Assembly: GCA_019456225.1 (NCBI GenBank)
Contig: VRUI01000038.1
Location: forward strand, 1 to 45,750
DNA length: 45,750 nucleotides
DNA from: Planctomycetota bacterium
Lineage (GTDB): Bacteria; Planctomycetota; Phycisphaerae; Sedimentisphaerales; Anaerohalosphaeraceae
Reading direction: 5' to 3'
Position 1 is the stretch's first letter, and every line of letters begins with the position of its first letter. The position numbers were made by a program, and so were the translations under genes. Below are positions 40,321 to 45,750 of this stretch, one piece after another. Under the pieces are notes generated by a model. It was not told where the DNA came from, ran no database searches, and saw nothing but the letters and a program-made list of their open reading frames with translations.

Positions 40321-41928
40321 ATGACCTTTACTGGAAGCGTTATAAATGTTATTAATGTAATCAGCAGCGACCTGCAGGCCTCATTGCAGCAGGTAAGCGG
40401 CAGCGCATCTGTTTTGCACTTTGATCCGATAAGAATAGTCCTGCTGATCGCCTGGATCTACTATTGCATGTATTGCATCCAGCGGATCGAATATGGCCCT
40501 CTCGTCGCCGACCGCTTTAAACCCGCCGCTAACGCCTTCGGACTGATTATCGCCCCGTTTATCCTCTTCGTACTTTTTGTAAGAGATATCGTCAAGAGGG
40601 TCCAGGCAGGCGAGATAGAATACGCCGACATCCCGAGGATAATATTCAATTTAAAATTGTTAAAAACCCAACGCAAAGCATCCGGTCGCCGATTCATCCA
40701 ACTGCTTGATTCGGCGGGCAAAGAATTCTTCGGAACCGAAGATTCCAAAACCGCCGACGCAGACAGACATATACTCAACGCGTTCGAAGATATTATCCTC
40801 GACGCTCTCCAGGAACGGGCGACAGACATCCTGATGGACCCCAAGACAGACGGATTTCACTCGGTTAGATACCGCGTCGACGGATTCCTTAAAACCGTCC
40901 AGGAAATCGAAGCCGAAAATTCCGTCCCGATAGTAAACAGCATTAAGGCACTTTCGAAAATGGACATCTCCGAAAAAAGAAGACCGCAGGACGGAGCCTT
41001 TATGGCAAGAGTAACCGACGGAAAAGTTTCGTTCAGGGTAGCAAGCTCCGGCGTGCTGGGCGGCGAAAAAATCTCCATCCGCATACTCGACCAAAGCACA
41101 GGAATACTAAAACTAAAAGACATCGGCCTGTCAAAATCAAAATACCAACTCGTCGCAAACGCCATCAAACAGCCCTCCGGGATGATCATAGTATGCGGGC
41201 CAACCGGAAGCGGAAAGACAACTTCGCTCTACGCGATGCTCTCCACGATGGACTTCTATTCCAGAAACGTCATCACCGTCGAGGACCCCATCGAACACGT
41301 CCTGCCCGAAGCGAGCCAGATCGAGGTAAACGTCAAAGCAGACATCACTTTTGCCACCGCACTTAGAAGCATACTCCGACAGGATCCGGACGTAATAACC
41401 GTCGGCGAAATACGAGACAACGAAACGGCGGCGATGGCTCTGCAGGCCTCACAGACCGGCCACCTGGTACTGGCGACGCTCCACAGTTCCAGCAACCTGT
41501 CGGCACTGGTACGGCTGATGGACCTGGATGTCAAACCGCTGCTTCTGGCGTCGGCTCTTAGCATGGTAATTTCGCAAAGACTGGTAAGAAAACTCTGCGA
41601 CAAATGTAAAGAACCGGCAAAATTGTCCGAAGGTCAGATCGAACGATTCAAAAGCAAAGGCATCGACCCTTCCGTTATAATGCAACCCGGAAAATGCAAA
41701 CGCTGCGGCCATACCGGATACCGGGGAAGACTGGCGATAACGGATGTTCTGGTGATAAACGATAAGATCAAAGCGTTGCTTACCGAAAGCAACGTGTCAA
41801 TCGGAGAATTGAAAAAACAGGGCGATAAAAAAGGAAAGTCAACACTGAGAGACGACGGACTGGCAAAAGTCTACGCAGGGCTTACTACCCTCGACGAAAT
41901 CAGAAGAGTCACCTCAAATCTTGGATAA
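40321..41928 (+). CDS. Membrane-anchored GspE/PilB-like ATPase
   Basis: A second secretion-type ATPase, 535 residues, clearly related to GspE in its C-terminal two thirds: Walker A CGPTGSGKTTSLY (Lys299), VEDPIEH, Walker B VGEIRDNETA, histidine box GHLVLATLHSSS, and paired zinc cysteines (CDKC, CKRC). Unlike GspE it has no MshEN domain. Instead two hydrophobic helices lie at about 36-55 and 72-90, so it is probably fixed to the inner membrane with the ATPase in the cytoplasm. The segment equal to SDIHIEP in GspE reads TDILMDP, losing its His and Glu. It may drive a variant assembly step or be a regulator; its partner is not known. It heads the cvpA-pspA-DUF389 unit behind its own promoter. 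Confidence 0.88.
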   Translation: MTFTGSVINVINVISSDLQASLQQVSGSASVLHFDPIRIVLLIAWIYYCMYCIQRIEYGPLVADRFKPAANAFGLIIAPFILFVLFVRDIVKRVQAGEIEYADIPRIIFNLKLLKTQRKASGRRFIQLLDSAGKEFFGTEDSKTADADRHILNAFEDIILDALQERATDILMDPKTDGFHSVRYRVDGFLKTVQEIEAENSVPIVNSIKALSKMDISEKRRPQDGAFMARVTDGKVSFRVASSGVLGGEKISIRILDQSTGILKLKDIGLSKSKYQLVANAIKQPSGMIIVCGPTGSGKTTSLYAMLSTMDFYSRNVITVEDPIEHVLPEASQIEVNVKADITFATALRSILRQDPDVITVGEIRDNETAAMALQASQTGHLVLATLHSSSNLSALVRLMDLDVKPLLLASALSMVISQRLVRKLCDKCKEPAKLSEGQIERFKSKGIDPSVIMQPGKCKRCGHTGYRGRLAITDVLVINDKIKALLTESNVSIGELKKQGDKKGKSTLRDDGLAKVYAGLTTLDEIRRVTSNLG

Positions 41929-41929
41929 A

Positions 41930-41950
41930 GCGGAAAGCGAAAGGCGTAAG
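41930..41950 (+). repeat. Three tandem heptamers after the membrane ATPase gene
   Basis: GCGGAAA, GCGAAAG, GCGTAAG start 1 base past the TAA stop. The next ATG follows at 41958. It is the shortest and most degenerate of the heptamer arrays. Confidence 0.5.
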
Positions 41951-41957
41951 TTTAGAT

Positions 41958-42584
41958 ATGGCATTTTGGATTTTAATATTATTCGCGGCAGGCGGGGCAA
42001 TACTTGCATTTAAGAAGTCCGACTTCTATAGGATGTGGGCCATCGTCTTTAATATATTCATCGCGATATATCTAAGCATCATGCTTTCACTCTGGATAAC
42101 TTCTATGATCGCGTCAGACTCAGCGGGAATTCAATACCAGAAAGCCGCCTGCATCGTCGCGGTCGCGATCCTCGTTTTCGGCGTCCTCCAGGCGATCTCG
42201 GTCAACTTTATTACAACCGACAGCGAGATCACATTTCCAAAACTTTTCGACAGCATCGGCGCAGCGTCACTGGGCTTTCTTGGAGGCTGGTTTGTCTGCT
42301 CGTTCTTGCTGATGATGATCTCGATATTGCCATTCGCCGAAAAACCTTTTATGCAAAGCATAACAGGTGACAAAACCGCGAGCAAACTTAAGGTTACCCC
42401 GGTCGTCGCCTTATGCGATTTTGTAACAGCCGTCTCTATTCAACCACCACAGGGAAAACCACGCGAAGTAATAGACGAACTTACGAATCCGAAAACAGCC
42501 GAGGAGAACAAAGAAAAAGAAGTTGACGAAGGAAGTACTAAACCGGTTCTGAGTGCTCCGAAAGATAACAATGAAGTTAATTGA
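41958..42584 (+). CDS. CvpA-like membrane protein
   Basis: A 208-residue inner-membrane protein with about four transmembrane segments (roughly 1-16, 28-52, 63-85, 100-128) and a hydrophilic, Glu/Lys-rich C-terminal tail (ENKEKEVDEGSTKP). The topology and the glycine-rich FDSIGAASLGFLGGWFVCSFL helix fit the CvpA family, known from colicin V production but with a broader envelope role. No catalytic residues are seen. It lies 30 bases after the membrane ATPase gene, and its 3' end overlaps pspA by 14 bases, so the two are likely co-translated. A different multi-pass family is possible. Confidence 0.7.
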   Translation: MAFWILILFAAGGAILAFKKSDFYRMWAIVFNIFIAIYLSIMLSLWITSMIASDSAGIQYQKAACIVAVAILVFGVLQAISVNFITTDSEITFPKLFDSIGAASLGFLGGWFVCSFLLMMISILPFAEKPFMQSITGDKTASKLKVTPVVALCDFVTAVSIQPPQGKPREVIDELTNPKTAEENKEKEVDEGSTKPVLSAPKDNNEVN

Positions 42585-43227
42585 ACGGCTTAAGCGAATA
42601 ACGATGGGGCGGATCGAGGCTTTTCTGGACAGCGTCGAAAAGCCCGAGCACATCCTCGGCCAGCTGATCCATGAGATGAGCGAGCAGGTCAGTGCCGCAG
42701 CTAATGCCGAAGCGAAAGCACTCGGGGCGGTTAAAGGATCACAGCGAAGATTCGACGAAACTGCCGGAAGACTCCATCGGCTTAGCGAGGGCGCGTCACT
42801 TGCGGCAAAGGCGAACGAGCTTGACCTTGCCAGGCAGGCGATCGCCGCCCAGATACAAGCCGAAGAGGATATGCAAAAATGCCGGGCGGACCTGGAAAAA
42901 GCAGAGCTGGCATACATGGACGCATCGGACGCCAGAAAACAGCTTATGAATAACCTCAACGAGCTGAAACAGCGTAAGGACGAACTTATCGCAAAATCAC
43001 AAAGCATAAAAACTCAAACACGATCCATCGCAGAAACTGGCGACATTCTCGATACGGTGGCAAGGATGGAAGCGAAAATCGACGTCGCACAAGCCGAAAC
43101 TGAAATACGAAACGAAATATCAAAAACCCTCGGACTTTCTTTCGATGAGCAGCGGGTCAGAAAACTCGAACAAAACGCGGAAGTTCAGCGACGGCTTAAC
43201 GAAATTACAAAGAAAGAAAACACATAG
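42571..43227 (+). CDS. pspA: PspA/IM30 family membrane-stress protein
   Basis: A 218-residue, almost wholly alpha-helical protein with the PspA/IM30 opening MKLIERLKRITMGRIEAFLD and SVEKPEHILGQLIHEM, followed by long coiled coils (LDLARQAIAAQIQAEEDMQK, DARKQLMNNLNELKQRKDEL). These ESCRT-III-like proteins bind the inner face of the membrane and protect it during envelope stress, classically when secretins insert in the wrong membrane. ATG 42571 gives the family start; the leader from 42553 lacks support. It overlaps the cvpA-like gene. The nearby T2SS secretin gives the placement a plausible reason, but no psp regulators (PspB, C, F) are in the window. Confidence 0.87.
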   Translation: MKLIERLKRITMGRIEAFLDSVEKPEHILGQLIHEMSEQVSAAANAEAKALGAVKGSQRRFDETAGRLHRLSEGASLAAKANELDLARQAIAAQIQAEEDMQKCRADLEKAELAYMDASDARKQLMNNLNELKQRKDELIAKSQSIKTQTRSIAETGDILDTVARMEAKIDVAQAETEIRNEISKTLGLSFDEQRVRKLEQNAEVQRRLNEITKKENT

Positions 43228-43287
43228 ACCAAAATTGGACCGGCCATCGCTAAAGTTACGGCCCTAAAAGACTGAAAGACTTGCAAG

Positions 43288-44313
43288 ATGACATTAAGAC
43301 TGATCGAGATATTCCTGTCGCTTGAAAAAACCGGCAAACTCATTGCCATACTCAATGAGTTCAAGGAATCAGAGATACTCCATCAGGTCGCCGCCAACGG
43401 CAAGGTAAATATTAAGGTTCTGATACCGGCCGAGCAATCCGAGACGCTGCTCGACACCCTCGAAGAAGCATTCGCCCACCTCGACGACTTCCGCATCGTG
43501 ATACTTTCTATCGAAGCGATCGTACCGCGGATGCTCCCGTCTCAGGACGACTTTCCTACAGCAGAAAAAGCAGCCGAACCTAAGAAACCGTTTGCAGTCT
43601 CCCTGCCGCGCGTAAGCAGAGAAGAGTTGTATTCCGACGTCCTCGAAGCAGGGCAACTGTCGTATACTTTTATAATAATGGTAGTACTGTCGTCGGTCGT
43701 CGCGGCGATCGGTCTGATCCGGGGCAATACTGCCATCGTGATCGGAGCGATGGTCATAGCACCGCTGCTCGGCCCGAATATGGCGCTTGCCCTGGCGGCA
43801 ACGCTTGGAGACATAAAGCTCGCCGGCAAAGCAAAAAAAGCGAATATCTTTGGAATATTAACACCGATCATACTTTCGGCATGTGTTGGTTTCATGCTGA
43901 AGGGCAACCCGATGGATTCGGCTGAGATAGCGTCGAGGACTGTCGTCACTAACGCCGACATCGTCCTTGCCCTGGCCGCAGGATGCGCAGGGACGCTGTC
44001 GTTTACGCTGGCAACGGCAAGCGCACTGATAGGCGTAATGGTCGCAGTCGCCCTGCTGCCGCCGCTGGTTGCGTGCGGACTGCTTCTCGGCGCCCGCCAA
44101 TGGGATCCGGCATTGGGCGCGTTGCTCCTTGCCGCGACAAATCTGATCTGCATAAATCTGGCGGGGGTAACGACATTTCTGCTCCAGGGGATAAGGCCGC
44201 TAAAATGGTGGCAGAAAAGCACCGCCAAAAAAGCAACCATCAGAGCAATGATAATATGGATAGTACTCCTGGCGATTCTGATGGCGCTAATAGCGATTGG
44301 ATACGAAAACTAG
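43288..44313 (+). CDS. DUF389 family membrane protein
   Basis: A 341-residue protein. Residues about 1-80 form a soluble alpha/beta domain (MTLRLIEIFLSLEKTG, VNIKVLIPAEQSETLLDTLE). After a linker (80-110) come about six transmembrane segments from residue 125, including the family stretch GNTAIVIGAMVIAPLLGP and MALALAATLGD. This is the DUF389 (TIGR00341) layout; function in bacteria is not established, though a role in transport has been suggested. It follows pspA by 60 bases on the same strand, without a visible terminator between. The C-terminus lies near the sulfatase remnant at 44369. No ribosome site is clear. Confidence 0.88.
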   Translation: MTLRLIEIFLSLEKTGKLIAILNEFKESEILHQVAANGKVNIKVLIPAEQSETLLDTLEEAFAHLDDFRIVILSIEAIVPRMLPSQDDFPTAEKAAEPKKPFAVSLPRVSREELYSDVLEAGQLSYTFIIMVVLSSVVAAIGLIRGNTAIVIGAMVIAPLLGPNMALALAATLGDIKLAGKAKKANIFGILTPIILSACVGFMLKGNPMDSAEIASRTVVTNADIVLALAAGCAGTLSFTLATASALIGVMVAVALLPPLVACGLLLGARQWDPALGALLLAATNLICINLAGVTTFLLQGIRPLKWWQKSTAKKATIRAMIIWIVLLAILMALIAIGYEN

Positions 44314-44368
44314 GCCTGTTTGGCTTAGGGCTTTGCACCTTAAAACTATCTGGCTTTTTGCCAGAGAA

Positions 44369-44650
44369 GTACGGAATATTCCCCCCGCGACCAACTGTAT
44401 AACCCCATTCTTTCAGATAGTGTTGTTTCGGAAGCAATTTATCGCCTGTCTGTTTGAGTTTCAATTGCAGCTTGCCATCCAGCTGCTTCTGCAAATCGGC
44501 ATGAGCGGCGACACCTGCCAGATTCTTCATCTGGTACTCATCCAACTTGTTATCATACATAAGCTTCGCCCCGTCTGAATAGCGAACGTAGGTATATCGC
44601 GAAGTACGTATGCCTCTGAACCCTTTTCTGTCAGGCAGGCCAGCCGAAGT
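44369..44650 (-). pseudogene. Sulfatase 3' remnant
   Basis: On the minus strand, translation from about 44640 reads AGLPDRKGFRGIRTSRYTYV, then YSDGAKLMYDNKLDEYQMKN, LAGVAAHADLQKQLDGKLQL and finally GRGGNIPYF. This is the C-terminal end of a type I arylsulfatase (the GFRGIRT.RYTYV and LYDL..D..QM.NLA marks). The whole N-terminal part with the active-site Cys/Ser-X-Pro-X-Arg is missing, so it cannot be a working enzyme. No start codon or ribosome site is right. The break at about 44640 is next to the break of the TolC-like fragment on the opposite strand. Confidence 0.78.
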
Positions 44651-44676
44651 TCAAAAAAGCCGCCGGCACCCTTAGC

Positions 44677-45246
44677 ATGCCGGACAGCATTCCGTTCTTT
44701 GACAAAATTACCGGCTACCTGGACGACAATCCCGAAGTTGCCAGGTGGGCTGTCGAGGTCAAAAAAGCAAAGGCGGCATACCAGCTCGCAAAGGCCCGGT
44801 CCAAGCAGGACATAACACTAAGCGCCGGCGTCAAGCGGTTCAGCGAAACCGACATAAACGCCATGGTTGTAGGCGTGACAATTCCGATAGGAGTATCCAA
44901 CCGTAACCAGGGCCGCAGGCGACAGGCCATCTATCAGCTCGCAAAGATCCGCCAGCAGCAAAGGGCAGCCAGAACCAGACTCCAAACCCAGCTCGCCGGA
45001 TATTATAATGAGATGGCAAACGCGTTTGCCTCCGCAACCGAGCTAAAACAGAAGGTACTCCCAGCCGCAGCCGGCGTTTTTAAGGCCTCAAAGACCGGCT
45101 ACCGCCAGGGCAAACTCGACTATCTAAACGTCCTTCACTCACAGCGAATACTCTTTAAGGCAATGTCAAGACACGTAGAGGCTCTAAGAGATTTCCACAA
45201 GGCAAAAGCCCAAGTAGAAAGACTAACAGCAAGAAAAATAAAATAA
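44677..45246 (+). CDS. TolC-type outer-membrane efflux protein, truncated
   Basis: The 189-residue reading is the C-terminal half of a TolC/CusC-type outer-membrane channel: the coiled-coil helix DDNPEVARWAVEVKKAKAAY, the beta segment LSAGVKRFSETDINAMVVGV and TIPIGVSNRNQGRRRQA, then a second helical hairpin ending YRQGKLDYLNVLHSQRIL, which carries the family's conserved DYLNVL. Homologous codons extend upstream of the ATG to about 44632 (GQPKFKKAAG), and a TGA in frame at 44617 shows that the N-terminal half is missing. A whole protein would be over 400 residues, so this is probably a pseudogene. Efflux partners (RND pump, membrane fusion protein) are absent. Confidence 0.75.
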   Translation: MPDSIPFFDKITGYLDDNPEVARWAVEVKKAKAAYQLAKARSKQDITLSAGVKRFSETDINAMVVGVTIPIGVSNRNQGRRRQAIYQLAKIRQQQRAARTRLQTQLAGYYNEMANAFASATELKQKVLPAAAGVFKASKTGYRQGKLDYLNVLHSQRILFKAMSRHVEALRDFHKAKAQVERLTARKIK

Positions 45247-45250
45247 ACAT

Positions 45251-45298
45251 CCACACAGAAGCGCGAGTGCGCAAGCACTCCGAATAAAACGCCAACAA
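45251..45298. repeat. Hairpin repeat, 48-base copy 1
   Basis: 48 bases identical to 45599-45646. They contain GAGTGC-GCAA-GCACTC, a six-pair hairpin with a GNRA-type loop, followed by CGAATAAAACGCCAACAA. It starts 5 bases after the TolC-fragment stop. Confidence 0.85.
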
Positions 45299-45391
45299 TA
45301 AAATTCCGCCGCCAAAGGCGCCCAAAAAGGCTGAGCAAAGCGAAATCCGCCAAATCTTTATGGCGGACACAAAAACAATCACCCCAAACAA

Positions 45392-45422
45392 AAGCGCGGG
45401 AGCGCGAGCTCCCCGAATAAAA
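45392..45422. repeat. Hairpin repeat, divergent copy
   Basis: AAGCGCGGGAGCGCGAGCTC followed by CCCGAATAAAAC is related to copies 1 and 2. The stem is GGGAGC-GCGA-GCTCCC: both arms differ from the 48-base copies but still pair, and the loop stays in the GNRA class. An upstream ACACAAAAACAATCACCC stretch also resembles the bases before copy 2. Confidence 0.75.
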
Positions 45423-45427
45423 CCGTA

Positions 45428-45448
45428 ATGTCGGCATCTTGCCGACAT
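45428..45448. repeat. Interspersed palindrome, third copy
   Basis: ATGTCGGCA-TCT-TGCCGACAT. The eight-base arms equal those at 14186 and 40193; the loop is different. Confidence 0.8.
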
Positions 45449-45485
45449 CACTCGCACACACCTACAAAACAATTTCAACGCTGCA

Positions 45486-45574
45486 GGAAAAACCGGGACT
45501 GGCTGCGTTCCCGAAGGGAGTCTACCCGGCAGCAGTGACGGGCCGAAAGCAGGTTGTACCTGTCCCCTTTTTCC
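45486..45574. repeat. Candidate REPIN/MITE-like element
   Basis: An 89-base element with imperfect terminal inverted repeats: GGAAAAACCGGGACTGG at the left and CCTGTCCCCTTTTTCC at the right (the reverse complement of the right end is GGAAAAAGGGGACAGG; one gap, two mismatches). GGAAAAAGGGGACAGG is a motif I recall from repeat elements linked to RAYT transposases. The centre can fold. No transposase is present. Confidence 0.6.
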
Positions 45575-45598
45575 TAGACGCACAAAAACAATAATCAC

Positions 45599-45646
45599 CC
45601 ACACAGAAGCGCGAGTGCGCAAGCACTCCGAATAAAACGCCAACAA
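45599..45646. repeat. Hairpin repeat, 48-base copy 2
   Basis: Identical to 45251-45298 over 48 bases, same orientation, 348 bases apart. The bases before the copy (CACAAAAACAATAATCA) resemble those before the divergent copy at 45392. Confidence 0.85.
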
Positions 45647-45686
45647 AAACAATGAACCTCACTTTCCCACTTCCACTCGCTTGCGT

Positions 45687-45703
45687 CCCGATTTCACATC
45701 GGG
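45687..45703. repeat. Short palindrome at the window end
   Basis: CCCGAT-TTCAC-ATCGGG, followed by a related GTCGGGGATTTATCGGG stretch. The segment from 45247 to the window end (45750) holds no gene. Confidence 0.5.
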
Positions 45704-45750
45704 GTACGTCGGGGATTTATCGGGAAAGAACCTCGCCCATCACAAACACA

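Noticed and set aside
45135-45652. Overlapping minus-strand open frames with repeated 'GVLAHSRFCV'-type residues
   Set aside because: They are translations of the hairpin repeats at 45251, 45392 and 45599, not genes.

Overview
The window looks like chromosomal DNA of a planctomycete, most likely class Phycisphaerae (Sedimentisphaerales-type). This is inferred from four things: secreted proteins with two-helix dockerin-like modules of the 'FASYWL' kind, a complete but divergent type II secretion (T2SS) operon, a pyrophosphate-type phosphofructokinase, and intergenic DNA full of short palindromes and heptamer repeats. No 16S gene or other decisive marker is present. No phage, IS transposase or CRISPR array was seen.

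Layout. 1-8.7 kb: a small HEAT-like membrane protein, fabF, and the overlapping addB-addA pair (recombinational repair nuclease-helicase). 8.8-16.3 kb: a secreted beta-helix/TPR-like protein, a PPi-type phosphofructokinase with its own promoter and a bidirectional terminator, an aldo/keto reductase with C-terminal Fe-S motifs, and an orphan membrane histidine kinase. 16.5-19.7 kb: arginine genes argB-argD-argF on the minus strand. 19.8-22.3 kb: tRNA-Thr(UGU), an unknown protein, two tandem glycine-zipper lipoproteins and a sugar-phosphate isomerase/epimerase-like protein. 22.8-25.7 kb: a consensus sigma70-type promoter followed by three secreted repeat proteins (beta-helix, GENVGW repeats with dockerin-like end, dockerin-like start with seven RCC1-type blades). 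26.0-26.3 kb: a small protein on the minus strand.

26.6-40.1 kb: the T2SS operon in the order gspE-F-G-H-I-J-K-L-M, two GspC-like paralogues, and a 1079-residue secretin GspD, closed by a strong intrinsic terminator. Prepilin peptidase (gspO) is not in the window. 40.3-44.3 kb: a second unit with its own promoter, holding a membrane-anchored GspE-like ATPase, a CvpA-like protein, a PspA/IM30 protein and a DUF389 membrane protein. PspA proteins are known to respond to secretin-induced membrane stress, so this unit may serve the secretion system. 44.3-45.2 kb: the 3' remnants of a sulfatase (minus strand) and of a TolC-type efflux protein (plus strand) meet head to head at a rearrangement junction. 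45.2-45.75 kb: non-coding, packed with repeats.

The most unusual pattern is in the gaps. Seven sites carry three or four tandem heptamers, each starting almost at the 3' end of a gene. At three of them the heptamers combine with hairpins in a shared layout. Separately, three families of small hairpin elements recur across the window.
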